From contig CM059187.1 of NCBI GenBank assembly GCA_030323885.1, positions 88,331,726 to 88,395,725 on the forward strand: 64,000 nucleotides of DNA. Direction: 5' to 3'. This DNA is from Branchipolynoe longqiensis. Taxonomy: Eukaryota > Annelida > Polychaeta > Phyllodocida > Polynoidae. The notes under the pieces were generated by a model. It was given only the letters and a program-made list of their open reading frames with translations. It was not told where the DNA came from and made no database searches. This document shows, piece after piece, positions 10,708 through 22,467 of the stretch. The translations under genes and the position numbers were made by a program. The first letter of the stretch is position 1, and every line of letters begins with the position of its first letter.

Positions 10708-11977
10708 ATGGCTACGAAGCGAAACAAACCGCCGCCCGCCGCTGCGGAGGGACGCGTGCCTACGGGCACATGTGCTCTCAGATAGAGAGAGTGAGGACGA
10801 CGAGGTGTTCCCAGGCGATTTGACCTTACAGGTCAATAGGCTAGTGGAGCAAAAGATGAAGGAGCTCCACAGCAAGGACCAACAATTCCCGCCAGCTGAC
10901 TCAGACTGGCAGGATGTCTCTGATTTCGAAGAGACGGATTCGGCACCTGAGCCCCCGCGCCCTAAGGCCAAAAAGCGGAAACGACCGGCTAGCTCCTCTG
11001 GTGATGATTACACCAAAGCCACCAAGGGCAAGAAAGTGAAGAAGCCAAAGAAGAAAAGTAAGAAGAAGAAGAAGAAAGATTCTTCTTCCGATTCATCGTC
11101 CGACTCGTCAACTACTGAGTCGGACTCAGACACGGAAAGGGCTGGCCTTTATGCCAACCTGGGAGGCAAGATTCGGAAGCGCTGCCCGATCCAAAAGGGA
11201 AAGAAAGTCAGAACAACGACTATGATGCGCGAGACTATAAAGGGACATTTTAACACCTTTAAGCCAGCTGAGGTGATCAACAAAATCACTGAGCAAATTT
11301 CCGGGATAAAAGGTATCCCGGATAGTGTAGTGAAAGAGATGGACGCTGGGATCCATCTGAATGAGGAGAAGAAGCGCTTCGAGACTGCTCTGTTTACCGT
11401 TCACAAAGCGGTCTTAGGGGTCCTCGCCTCAGTCGTTCCGGTAGCTAACCGGATGCAAACTGAGAACAAGTTCTCCTCACTGGCCAGAGGCATGGATAAG
11501 GGTGTGGCCCTCCTCACAGCTGCCAGTAACTTCTTGAGCTACCGTAGATACGAAAACGTGTTCAAAGCGGTCACCACACAAGCTGGGAAGGAAGTAGCCA
11601 GATCTAAGAAGGTCATGGACAACCATGGCAAGGAGTATACTCTCTTTTTGCCGCCCAAACCCATCAAGGGCAAACCTTTGGATAAAGGTAAAATGTTTGG
11701 TGGCCAACTTCCATACCTCTTCAAGGAGGTCGAGACGGAAGCCAAGAGTGGTCGTAACCTTGAGCCGGCCAAGAAAGCCGACTCGTCAAGATTTCGTCGC
11801 CCCAGAGGGGATTTTCGTCCTCGCCGAGGAGGCAGAGCTGGCAGGTCCGGCCCGTCCTACGGCTTTCAGCCCAGAGGCAGAGGTCGGGGAGACAGGCAAG
11901 GTTGGAACGACGGCAACCGCCCGTTCAGGAAGGAGTTTGCCCCGAAACAATCCTTCCCACGCCCAGGCAACAAATAG
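10708..11977 (+). pseudogene. DIRS gag-like ORF1, copy 1 (frameshifted near its start)
   Basis: By comparison with the intact copy on the - strand (start at 27494), the start codon is at 10708 (MATKRN...). Shortly after it, about 50 nt are missing relative to copy 2, near 10765. This shifts the ATG out of frame with the rest, so the long open frame here is entered from 10526 instead. The remainder is well preserved: an acidic N-terminal part, a lysine-rich then Ser/Asp-rich low-complexity tract (about 11020-11140), a predicted helical middle, and an RG-rich C-terminus. No CCHC zinc knuckle is present. Its role as a nucleic-acid-binding structural protein is inferred from position and composition. 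Confidence 0.8.
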
Positions 11978-13909
11978 ACATTGCTACACAAACCCAACTT
12001 CCTAAGTTGGTGGCGGAATCTACACAAACAGATGTAAGCGAATTTTGTGCGGGGAACATATTTAATTGTATTTCTTCTTGGTACGAAATCACTACTGACG
12101 TTAACATTTTAGATATTGTTACCGGTGTTAAGATTCCATTTACTGAAATCCCGTTACAACAACGGGTACCTTTCCCATATAGATTTAATGACTTGGAGAA
12201 ACAAGCATTATCAGAACAAGTTGCACTTTTTGAATCTAAAGGTATCATTGAAGAGGTGCCTCACACCCCAGGAGAATTTATCTCTAATATATTTTCAAGG
12301 CCAAAGCCAAATGGCGATATTCGCATGATTTTAGATTTAACTAAGTTGAACGTACTTGTAGAATATCAACATTTCAAAATGTTTTCCCTGGACACTGCCA
12401 GAGACTTGGTTACAGAGAATGCTTGGATGGCTAGTGTTGATTTACAAGATGCATATTATACTATCCCGATATTTGAAGGACACCGCAAATTCCTAAGATT
12501 TATTTGGGAAGATAGACTATTTCAATTTACATGTATGCCAAATGGCTTAGCATGCGCTCCACGCTTGTTTACTAAATTATTGAAACCGGTTTTTTCGGTC
12601 ATGGCAAATAAGGGTCATACTATGTTCCCTTACATTGATGATTCTTTCATTGTTTCACAATCATTTGATGAGTGTCAACACGCTGTTGACGATTTATGTT
12701 CCCTTCTGACAACGTTAGGTTTTTATTTGAATCATAACAAGTCAGTTTTTGTCCCCACAACTGAACTTAAATGTTTAGGCTTTATTATTAACACACGCTG
12801 TATGACTGTTTCACTCCCCGATAACAAGCTGACTAAGTTTCACGATACGGCGTCTCACTTGGTCGCCTTAAGTAGGCCAAAGATAAGACAGGTCGCGGTG
12901 CTAGTTGGCATACTTATTGCTTATGCCCCGGCTATTCTATATGGTAAAGCCCACATAAAATCTTTAGAAATAGATAAGAACTTAGGGTTGGCTCGTACTA
13001 AAGGCAATTTTGAAAGGAAAATGTTTATTTCAGAAGATGGAATGAAAGACATTAACTGCTGGTTTAATAATATTCAAAATTCCCCCAATCCTATACGGAT
13101 GAATGAATCCAACACAGTAGTGACTACTGATGCTTCATTAGAAGGTTGGGGGGCACATTGCGATTCCATAGCAACAGGGGGACGTTGGTTGAAAGAAGAA
13201 AATGCAGATCACATTAATGTTTTAGAGCTACGAGCTATTTATTTAGGCCTTGCTAGTTTAGTTAAGGTACCACGTAAACACATCCGTATTTTAACGGATA
13301 ATACAACGGCAATGGCATATGTACGAAACATGGGTGGGACAAAGTCCAGGCCATGTAATGCGATGGCTAGAAAAATTTGGGAATGGGCCCAAATGAATAA
13401 AGTTTGGCTAACAGTAGCATATATTCCCGGAACGCAAAATACCTTAGCAGATCATAAAAGTCAACATTTTCATGACCATTTGGAATGGTCCCTTAATCCA
13501 GACATTTTCACCACAGTGTGCCAAAAGTGGGGCCAACCTGAAGTTGACTTGTTTGCTTCACGAAACAATTGTAAAATTGACTAATATGTGTCATGGCATC
13601 CAGAACCTGATGCCTGGCATATAGATGCTTTTTCTATCACATGGGAGAATAAATTTTATTATATCTTCCCCCCCATTCAGCCTGATCAGCCGGGTAAGCC
13701 GAAAGATAAAGATGGACAAAGCACACGCAATATTAATCGTTCCCAACTGGGACACGCAACCTTGGCTACCGGGCATACAGGCAGCCGCCAAAGATTGCCT
13801 CCGATTCCGAAGATCACCAGGCAATCTGACACACCAAGGCCCTCTAAAACAAAGAGGGGACGTGTCCACAACACCGTTGTTGGCATTCCTTTTTAAAATA
13901 AATATTTAG
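11902..13909 (+). pseudogene. DIRS RT-RNase H-methyltransferase-like polyprotein, copy 1 (broken)
   Basis: It overlaps the end of gag by about 76 nt in another frame. Reverse transcriptase motifs are clear: SRPKPNG, MASVDLQDAYY, TCMPNGLACAPRLF and the catalytic FPYIDDSF. RNase H follows (VTTDASLEGWG, LELRA, LTDNTTA, NTLADHKS). A TAA at 13582-13584 replaces the Lys codon of copy 2, and an additional C in the poly-C run near 13670 shifts the frame, so the C-terminal methyltransferase-like part is out of register. Copy 2 is intact across this whole region. Confidence 0.88.
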
Positions 13910-13980
13910 AACAATTCGGTTTAGATAAAATTACACAACAAAGACTTGTCGCAGATGCTTGGCGTAAAGGTACAGTTAAA

Positions 13981-14856
13981 ATGTATACCACATATTTGAA
14001 AAAGTGGGGTGTTTATTGTTTAATTAAGAAAGTCAAACCCATGAATCCTACTATTTCCCAAGTTGGTAATTTTCTCCGAGGGTTAGAGGACGAAGGCTTA
14101 GGGTTTGGATCTATTAATGCTGCTCGCTGTGCTTTATCCGTCATCCTTCCATGGATAAATAATGAGACATTTGGTAAACACCATGTTATTCATTGGATTG
14201 TAAGATCGATTTATCAACGAAACCCACCCAAACCGAAGTACAGTCGCTTCTGGGATGTTTCGGTAGTGTTTGATTTGCTAAGACAGTGGCCTCATAATAG
14301 GCATTTAGATCTCAAACAATTAGGGTTTAAGGTAGCGTTGCTCTTATTATTAGTAACAGGACATAGGGGACAAACTATTGTTGCCCTATCACTAGATGGC
14401 CTAGAGATAGATAGAAATGAGGCCACATTTGATTTGTCAAAGCTGTTAAAATCTAACAGATTAGGTGACCCTTTGTCTACTATTAGTGTAAGTAGTTTCA
14501 AAGAAGACCCAAAACTTTGTGTCGTATCAGCCATTAGGGCCTATATATCCAAGACCAAGGACTTGAGAACTTCAAGACAGTTGTTAGTGAGCTTTATTAA
14601 GCCACACAAGGGCATTTCGCAAGATACTCTAGCGAGATGGACAATTAGTATGTTGAAATTGGCAGGCGTTGACACGGACAAATATGCCTCACACTCAACA
14701 AGAGGTGCTATGGCGTCTAAGGCGCGACTGCTTGGCATCTCTGTCAAGCGGATCCTGGCCCATGCAGGATGGAAAACAGCACGATCGTTTGCTACCCACT
14801 ACAACAAACGATTGGAAAAGTCGAGCACACTAGCCCGACAGCTGCTACAAGACTAG
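13981..14856 (+). CDS. DIRS tyrosine recombinase, copy 1
   Basis: A 291-residue open frame from the first in-frame ATG. The tyrosine-recombinase catalytic residues are all visible: Arg129 in TGHRG, His238 and Arg241 in HSTR, His261 in LAHAGW, and the nucleophile Tyr274 in THYNKR. In DIRS elements this enzyme integrates a circular DNA intermediate without making a target duplication. Copy 2 suggests that the family protein starts further upstream (about 13763), but a TAA at about 13893 in this copy (Leu in copy 2) cuts that part off. The catalytic domain is therefore whole but the N-terminus may be truncated. Confidence 0.85.
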   Translation: MYTTYLKKWGVYCLIKKVKPMNPTISQVGNFLRGLEDEGLGFGSINAARCALSVILPWINNETFGKHHVIHWIVRSIYQRNPPKPKYSRFWDVSVVFDLLRQWPHNRHLDLKQLGFKVALLLLLVTGHRGQTIVALSLDGLEIDRNEATFDLSKLLKSNRLGDPLSTISVSSFKEDPKLCVVSAIRAYISKTKDLRTSRQLLVSFIKPHKGISQDTLARWTISMLKLAGVDTDKYASHSTRGAMASKARLLGISVKRILAHAGWKTARSFATHYNKRLEKSSTLARQLLQD

Positions 14857-14983
14857 ATCGGCATTATGTGAGAATACACTTCGATTTCACCAAAAATGTT
14901 ATTTTGCTGATTGATGATAATGTATGTTTAACAATTATTATTGACTTGTGACATAAGAATACAGGATAAATGAGATTACGTAA

Positions 14984-15031
14984 ACCTCTCCCTAACCTGA
15001 GGCTAGCCTAAGGCTGTATACCGAGGTAAAA
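14984..15031 (-). repeat. Right inverted terminal repeat, DIRS copy 1
   Basis: This is the inverse of 9981-10028, ending ctgtataccgaggtaaaa. The next base starts the palindrome. Confidence 0.85.
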
Positions 15032-15367
15032 TAGATTAGTTAGACGAATCTTACCTGGGTATAGATGATGGATAACTGTTGTTTTACCGAGGTATAAGCC
15101 TCGGATAGACGTGGGCTAGGGCCCTCCCGCCACACCCTTCCACGTCTATTCGTTTGCTTATACCAAGGAAACTTCGCAGTTTAGTACCATTGTCACCATT
15201 GATGTACTTTTAGATTATTTGTTTCATTTATCCTGATTAAGTAGGTAAAGATTGCTGGACCGGATGTGCTTACCTCTCCCTAGCCCACGTCTATCCGAGG
15301 CTTATACCTCGGTAAAACAACAGTTATCCATCATCTATACCCAGGTAAGATTCGTCTAACTAATCTA
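15032..15367. repeat. 336 bp palindrome abutting DIRS copy 1
   Basis: Two 90 bp arms (15032-15121 and 15278-15367) are exact inverse complements around a 156 bp spacer. Each arm contains an ITR-like stretch ('ttttaccgaggtataagcc'). The spacer's right end matches, in inverse, about 33 bp of the DIRS left subterminal region ('ccggatgtgcttacctctcc'). The same unit lies at the same junction in copy 2. It encodes nothing. It could be a displaced internal complementary region, or a mini-DIRS derivative. Confidence 0.85.
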
Positions 15368-15686
15368 TACATACATAGATCCACATTTTTCACTACTCCT
15401 AGAAGGCGGTGGCTAGGGTCAATCCAGTAATGATCTTCCATTTTGGTAGATCATTGCTTGAGTATATCACCCTTGTGTCCTTGGTGTGTAACTGCCGGGT
15501 ATCCGCAGCTCTGCACACCCCCCATGTGGGGCTCCGTGGTGGGTGAGGAGCAAGGGTGACGAATCAAAACAAAACTAAATATGGATACTAAAACAACCCC
15601 CCCCCCCCCCTCAAACTGGAAAGAAAAGAAGAGCTGACTCGGATTCCGATTCGGAAATCCAAACTCAACAATGGCCTAGATTCATA

Positions 15687-16826
15687 ATGATTGAATCTAG
15701 TGTACCCGACCAACCCATTACGAAGCTATCCCCTTTTGCCATACAAAAAGGCATCATGGGGATTGCTGGCACGGTCAAGGATGTGAAAAAACTGCGCTCT
15801 GGCCATATTCTTGTGGAATGTGCGAGGAAGGCTCATGCCGACAATCTGCTACGTGCAAGCACGCTAGCAGGCGTCACCATCAAAGCCTCTCCTCATCGCA
15901 CGCTCAACTCTAGTAAGGGAGTGATCCGTACTAGAGATCTGGACGATTGTGATGAGGATGAAATCGCACAGGAACTTAAAACCCAAGGTGTATTAAACAT
16001 TCGACGGATAGTGATTAAGAAGGATAACAAGTCCATAAAAACAGGGACGTACATCCTCACGTTTGATACACCGTTTCCGCCCAAGAATTTGAAAGTTGGA
16101 TACCTCAGCGTTGCAGTGGATTTGTTCATACCAAATCCGCTCCGCTGTTTCCGATGCCAGAAATTCGGTCATGGTAAGGATTCATGTCGTAACGAAACGA
16201 CATCTTTCCGGTGCGGTCAGAAGGGTCACGATGGCACTGAGTGCCATGACCAGGCAAAATGTGTCAATTGCCTGGGTGACCATATGGCCGCATCCAAAGA
16301 CTGTCCTGTTTGGATCAAGGAAAAATCAATTCAACGTGTAAAAACAGAGAATGGGCTGAGCTATCCGGCAGCTCGGAGGATGGTTGAAGGTAATACACCT
16401 TCACCAACCACCAGGAGCTATGCCGCGATAGTGAAGCCTTCAAACAGGTCAGTCGACTGCCAGACCGAGTTAACGTGGTTGACTGGGGAGAAGCCTAAGG
16501 CGGTACCCCCAGTCCATCACTTGACCGGGCCAACAAAGAAAACAACGTCGGTGCAAACTCCATGGATTCCGAGTCAGAGTACGAGTCCGCATAAAGAAAC
16601 AAACCAACCATCAGTCGAGCCGAGCCCTATTAAAAAGGCTATGGTTCTAAAACGTAAACCTAAAGTTGTGTCGGACAGAGTCCCGAAAGGGTCTCTGTCC
16701 CTAACTAAAAACAGATTCGAGGCGCTGGAAGAAGTAGAGATGGCTGAGGCCTCGACTAGTCGAGACCGCAGTCTCTCCCCCAAACCTAAGGGGAGGGGGA
16801 GAACACCTGTCACTGCCCCAAAATGA
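15687..16826 (+). pseudogene. Non-LTR ORF1 protein with CCHC knuckles
   Basis: A 379-residue open frame. A nucleic-acid-binding region is followed by zinc knuckles at about residues 150-210. The first (CFRCQKFGHGKDSC) and third (CVNCLGDHMAASKDC) are complete. The second reads SFRCGQKGHDGTEC, with Ser where the first Cys is expected. The frame continues open upstream of 15687, and a better start at 15581 is out of frame by one base across a 14-C run at 15597-15610, which suggests homopolymer slippage. The protein would coat element RNA. ORF1 overlaps ORF2 by four bases (ATGA at 16823). Confidence 0.75.
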
Positions 16827-19800
16827 CAGTGAGAGGTGGTTCTCTGCTTCAGTGGAATTGTAGAGGTTTCAAGGGCAGCATTGAAGAGTTATCTCTTCTG
16901 TGCTGCAACCTCAACCCTCTTGCCATTTGCTTACAAGAAACTCACTTGAGAGCTTCTGAGAGTTGTAGTCTTAAAGGCTACATCAATTTTGACAAATCCG
17001 CACCGGATGGAGACCGGGCCGCTGGCGGCTCCTCCATCCTGGTTAGACGTGATATTGTATGTACGCCAGTGGCGTTAGACACAACACTACAGGCTGTAGC
17101 TGTTCGTCTGACGCTACATCTATGTTCCTCCGAGCTCCATTCTCACCTTACAAGAATTGGATGCTCTTGTGAGCCAGTTACCGTCCCCATATTTACTTAT
17201 GGGTGACTTTAACGGCCACAACCCACTGTGGGGAGGGACCACTAGGAACCCAAAGGGCAAGAGGATTGAGGACCTTGTGGACGGTCATGCACTGTGTGTA
17301 TTGAACGATGGTTCATGCACATATCTGCATCCCGCCTACGGAACATACTCTGCCATCGACCTTAGCATTGTTGAACCAGAGCTGGTGCTGGACTTTTCGT
17401 GGAGGGTCTGGAACGACCTTTGCGGGAGCGACCACTTCACATTATTCTTAATTGTGAAGGGGCATCTCCCGTAGAGTGAGAGAGGAGCTGGCGGCTGCGT
17501 CAAGCCGACTGGCCCTCCTTCCGGACCCTGTGCCGCGAGGAGTTCACTCCAGACATCAGTGACATTGATTCATTCACTGAAATGCTGAGGTGGAACGCAG
17601 ATAAAACTGTTCCGAAGACTTCTGCAACTCCCAAGCGTCTCACGCCTCCATGGTTGGATGACAGCTGTAGGGGGGCTATTAAGGAACGGAAAAAAGCTCA
17701 GCGTAGATTCCACAGGAGACCGACTGCTGAAAATCTGGCGCTCTTTAGAATTCTGCGGGCTCGCGCTCGCAGAACAATCAAAGAAGCGCGGAGGCAGTGC
17801 TGGAGACGATTCGTTTCTGGCATTAACACGGGCACGCCATTGGGCAAAGTCTGGACGATGATCAGAAGAATCAAGCGAAGGGGAGAGGATTCTTCTGTAG
17901 TCCAGCACTTGAAGCACAATGGCACCATTCTCACATCACTCAATGAAATAAGCGAAGAATTGGCTCGTGCCTTTGCCGGAAATTCGTCTTTGGCAAGCTG
18001 CCTCCCGGGCTTTCTGGCCGTCAAGGAACGCCAAGAGCGTAAGCTCTTGGACTTTTCCTCTGACGGCAGGGAGCACTACAACTCCCCATTCAGTATGGGT
18101 GAGTTGAGGTGTTCTCTAGAAAGCTCGCATGATACAGCAGTTGGACCTGATGGAATCCATTATCAATTCCTTAAGCATCTCCCCAAATCTGCGCTGAGAC
18201 TGTTGCTTCAACTCTTTAACAACATCTGGGAGTCGGGTGTCGTCCCCGCCTCTTGGCGGGAGGCGACAGTAATACCGATTCCCAAACCTGGTAAAGACAA
18301 GAGTGAAGCTAACAACTATCGTCCTATAGCCCTCACAAGCTGCATCTGTAAAACCATGGAGCGTATGGTAAACAAATGCCTCGTCTGGCTACTGGAGTCA
18401 GGACACCACTTGTCCGACCTCCAATGTGGCTTCAGACGAGGCCGCAGCACCCTCGACCATTTGGTTCGCATGGAGACCTTCATAAGAGATGCCTTCCTTA
18501 AGAAGGAGCACGTTGTGGCTGTCTTTTTCGATCTCGAAAAAGCCTATGACACAACGTGGCAGCATGGCATTATGGAGGATCTCCATGCGATCGGCCTTCG
18601 TGGTCGCCTGCCAAATCTTATCAAGAATTTTCTGGCGCTCAGACATTTTCGCGTCCGCGTCAAGACTACATATTCTAGTTTGCACTCGCAGGAATTGGGA
18701 GTACCCCAAGGCAGCATACTGGCAGTGACTCTTTTTGGAGTCACGGTCAACAGTATTGCTGCCGCTGTTAAAAGGGGGGTCTCCTGTAGTCTTTTCGTGG
18801 ACGATTTTGTTTTGTATTATAGAGGTACTGGTATGAATGTCATTGAGAGACAGCTTCAATTGTGTATAAATGGGATTCACCGATGGTCAGTTCTGAATGG
18901 ATTCAGATTTTCCAAGGCCAAGACAGTCTGCATGCACTTCTGCCAGTTGCGCAGAGTGCATGCAGAGCCAGAGCTGACCCTCGATGGGGATCCCATAAAA
19001 GTTGTTAAAGAAACCAAATTTTTGGGTCTCACTTTTGACACGGGGCTGTCTTTTGTGCCTCATATCAAGTACCTCAAAACGCGATGCCTGAAAGTGCTAG
19101 ACGTTCTGAGGGTGTTGTCCAGTTCAGAGTGGGGAGCGGACAGAGATGTTCTGCTCGCCGTGTACCGAACCCTAGTTTGGTCACGGCTAGACTACGGCAG
19201 CATAGTATACGGCTCCGCAAGGAAGTCGTATATTGGGCTGCTGGACACGGTGCATCACCAGGGGCTGCGTCTGTCCATTGGCGCCTTTCGCACCTCTCCA
19301 GTTCAGAGCCTATACGTCGAAGCCAACGAACCATCACTTGACACTGGGAGAACCAAACTGGCCATGCAATATGTTGTCAAATTAAAAACAAAGGCATTAA
19401 ATCCTGCGTACAGTTGTGTTTTTGAGATACACAACGACTCCAAGTATGAAGCCAAGCCAAATTTCATTCGGCCCCTGGGGCTCCGGATGAAACCTCATTT
19501 GGAGGCTTTATACTTCGATCTGGATGTATTACAGGATACCCAGGTCCCAGAACATCCCCCGTGGTCGTTGAGGAAGCCATCGGTCATCCTCCGACTCACG
19601 GAACTGAGGAAGTCTGGGACACATCCACTTGAGTATCAACGACTGTATGCAGAGATTCAAGGCCAGTTTGAAGACCACTTCTCCATGTATACCGATGGTT
19701 CCAAAGTCCTAAGCCGGGCAGCTGCTGCTGGAGTTTGCCAGGGCAAGAAATTTGGCGTTTGCATGCCTGATCAGAGCTCGATTTTTACGGCGGAAGCCCG

Positions 19801-20476
19801 AGCACTCCTTCTCGCATTGGAAGTCATTGAACTATCCAACTACACTAAATATGTAATATACAGCGATTCGTTTTCCTGCCTGCAAGTTGTTGCTGGGCTA
19901 AAAACGGACCACCCTTTCGTGGCAAAGGTCATTTACAAAATGAACCAGCTAGCAACAGATGGATATGACATCCATTTGTGTTGGGTGCCTGGCCATGCCG
20001 GCATCCAGGGAAATGAACGAGCTGATCCGGCTGCAAAGGAGGCTCTGAACTATGATGTTGAGCTGTGTCTGATACCCCACTCTGATCTGAAACCACTAAT
20101 AGCCACCCACATCAAATCCAAATGGCAACATGAGTGGGATGAAAACATTAATAAACTTAAAGAAATTGAACCATCTGTGGGAAAACCACCACATTCTCAT
20201 GTGGGGGGTCGGCGGGACCAAGTGGTCCTTAGCCGCTGCCGTATTGGCCACTCGTGGCTAACACATGTTTTCCTGCTCAAGGGGGACCCTCCCCCTGAAT
20301 GTATTGGATGTCAGTCCCCACTGACAGTCAAGCACATTTGACTAAACTGTGTTGATTTTATGGCACTGCGCCAGCAATTTTACACTGCAAACAGCATGCA
20401 TGACCTTTTTACCAAAGTTAAACACGAAGACATTTTAGCTTTTTTGAGGGCAGCTGGTCTGTACCACCTCATATAA
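16823..20476 (+). pseudogene. Non-LTR ORF2: endonuclease, reverse transcriptase, RNase H (broken)
   Basis: The ATG at 16823 overlaps the ORF1 stop. The N-terminal exonuclease-endonuclease-phosphatase domain has QWNCRG, CLQETHL, GDFNGHNPLWG and GSDHF. The frame shifts near 17115 and shifts back near 17475, so the endonuclease lies in two frames. From about 17500 the RT is open: CGFRRGRSTLDH, FFDLEKAYDTTW, GVPQGSILAVTLF and the catalytic LFVDDFVLYY. RNase H follows (YTDGSK, TAEARALLLALE, SDSFSC, WVPGHAG, NERADP). A TGA at 20339 interrupts the conserved C-terminal Cys region (CRIGHSWLTH... HI*LNC); the frame then continues to TAA at 20474-20476. Confidence 0.88.
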
Positions 20477-20726
20477 TTCACTAAAACAATTTTTATTAAT
20501 TAATTCTTTCATCTATTTTATTTAATTATATGATTTTGGGCTTTTAAAAATGAATAAGTGTCTATTGACACCTAACTGATTGTATGCTTTTACATTATAT
20601 GTAAAGGCGATGGTTGAATAAAAAACAAACAATTCTCACCGTGAATATGGCCTATGCTGCCGACACGGCGTAAAGAAACCACCAATCAATCAATCATTAT
20701 TTGATTCTCCAGACTCAGTCCTCTAA

Positions 20727-21140
20727 ATTGAGAAGATCCAAAGAAGGGCAACGAAGCTTCTACATGGATTCGATGAAATACCCTATGAACAACGTATGCG
20801 TCATTTGAAGATCCCAAGCATGTACTACAGACAGGCCCGGGGGGATATGATTGAAGTGTTTAAATATCGTCATGGTATCTACAAGACAGGCAGCCCCCTT
20901 ATCAGATACTCCAACACCAGGACCAGGGGACACTCCCTGAAGCTGAGGAAGCGGTACTCCAGACTGGACCTGGGACAGAACTTTTTCGGCTTCAGAGTGG
21001 TTGACCTGTGGAATGACCTGCCAGAGAGTGTCGTAGCAGCGGAATCGGTGAACTGTTTCAAGTCCCGACTGGATGCATACTGGTCAAGCATTACATATAT
21101 CTTGGCGCCAGTGGCAGTTGTTATGATCCACCACATCTGA
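20727..21140 (+). pseudogene. CR1/L2-type RT C-terminal remnant
   Basis: Open from about 20727 (stop just upstream). It reads IEKIQRRATKLLHG, YEQRMRHLKI, RGDMIEVFKYRHGIY, TRGHSLKLRK, FFGFRVVDLWNDLPE and FKSRLDAYW. These are the conserved thumb and C-terminal motifs of CR1/L2-like non-LTR reverse transcriptases. The catalytic part is missing, so this is a 5'-truncated copy from a different clade than the element just upstream. Confidence 0.8.
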
Positions 21141-22174
21141 AGAATTGTCTCCATTTCTATTAATTAAGAGTGGCTAACAGGTCCAAGGCCTATTATAGCT
21201 GTATCCTATTGATTGATCTACTGTAGTGTTCTTATTATTAGTGATGATCGACTGCCATTCTCTTGTAACCTCAGGCCGATTGTGGCAACAGCTGTCTGTA
21301 TACGTTTTAACTTGTCGGGGCAACACTCTCACTCTGCCCGCGAAAATTGGACGTTTCCAGAGATTATATATATCTTCAACACACTCATATTGTTGTTTCT
21401 TTATTCATATGTAGAATGGGGAACACATACTGTATTGTTATTATTCCTTCATATGTGCCGTGGTGGAGTGTGCCAACCCCAAACTGCTGGGGTAATGTAT
21501 TCGGGTGTAATACAATAATTCTTCTTCCCCCACCTCTCCTTCTTTAAAAAAAAAAAATCCCACAAATTGCCTTAAATCGAATTTAGATACCATGCATAGA
21601 AGAGTGCCATTCCTGTAGCGTTCAGATAGTGTTGCGCCCATAACTACGATGGGAGTAGACTGGTGGCAGCCACTCAGGGTGGGGAATGCGTCGTGCATGG
21701 CTCTGTCTGGTACATGTAAACCTGCGTCCCTTTGAGTTGATACAACGTGGGGCCAAGTCGCTGTCCAGGCCGACGTCCCAGTTCCCCCACCCCCCACCGC
21801 CACAACCAGCCATTGTTCTTTAAACAATATTTTTAAAAATTGTCTTTAAAAAAAATGTTTTGAAACAACTCTTTTTTTCTTCTTTAAAAAACCCTTTTTG
21901 TTTTTTAACCAAAAAAAATCCCTTTTCTTTTCTTTTTAAATTGTGTCTTTTTTAAATGGCTTTATTTGAGACTGGTGGGAGCAGTTTTGTTTATTGTTTA
22001 TAATACCGAGTTGGTGCAGTCCACTCGGGGCGACTCGACCCTTAGATATATGCATTATGTAATTGACAACTGCGTCATGGAGAATTGTACATGTTATGAG
22101 AACATGGGTAATTGAATGAGCGAGAACGACGTCTGCCTTTCGATACAAAGAAGCAGAAGGATTCTATTAATAGA
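21141..22174. other. No gene; T-rich tract
   Basis: Mixed sequence with a long T/A-rich low-complexity tract at about 21820-21955 and a poly-A at 21546. Nothing coding-like is seen. Confidence 0.4.
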
Positions 22175-22462
22175 TTGTCTAGACACCGTCTAGACAGGTC
22201 TGATGCTTGGCTATTTAAATAACGGACTGGCCTGCCTCTCAGCGCACTTCGACCTTGGCTGCGGTTCCTTCAACACCTATACTACGGGATCATTTTTACC
22301 ATCCCACCCACCCAAGCTGTAAGATAGCTCATGGGTCAAGTTCTGTAAGCCTCAAATTATCTCTAAGACTCAATCATCTCTTGAAATCTGTTATGTTACA
22401 TTAAGAAACACGGTAATAAAAGGCCAATATATAATACGTCGGTCTTGTGTTATTTCAATTAC
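22175..22462 (+). repeat. Possible solo LTR
   Basis: It starts TGTCTAGACA and ends TTACGTCA (TG...CA form). It contains a TATA-like 'ctatttaaataac' and a polyadenylation-like 'aataaaa'. No target duplication or second copy is visible, so the assignment is tentative. Confidence 0.25.
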
Positions 22463-22467
22463 GTCAC

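Larger units (their letters stand above)
9981..15031 (+). mobile_element. DIRS-like tyrosine-recombinase retrotransposon, copy 1
   Basis: The element is about 5.05 kb, bounded by inverted terminal repeats (9981-10028 and 14984-15031) and lacking LTR direct repeats. It encodes, in order, a gag-like protein, an RT-RNase H-methyltransferase-like polyprotein and a tyrosine recombinase, which is the DIRS-order layout. It is flanked on the left by (TA)n and on the right directly by a 336 bp palindrome. Gag is frameshifted by a deletion and RT by a nonsense codon and an extra C, while the recombinase is open from its first ATG. It is a relative of copy 2 at 23129-28216 in opposite orientation. Confidence 0.9.
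15380..20697 (+). mobile_element. Non-LTR retrotransposon, Nimb/I-like, nearly full length
   Basis: The layout is a GC-rich 5' region (15400-15560), ORF1 with zinc knuckles, ORF2 with endonuclease, RT and RNase H, a 3' UTR and a short tandem AATC tail near 20685-20695. RNase H plus the GHxxLTH and C-terminal Cys motif points to the I/Nimb group rather than RTE or L1; the clade is an inference. It is inactive in this copy. Truncated relatives of its 3' end lie at 498-555 and 61084-61270. Confidence 0.85.

Noticed and set aside
18398..18880. 160-residue - strand frame inside the non-LTR RT
   Set aside because: It is the antisense of a conserved RT domain.
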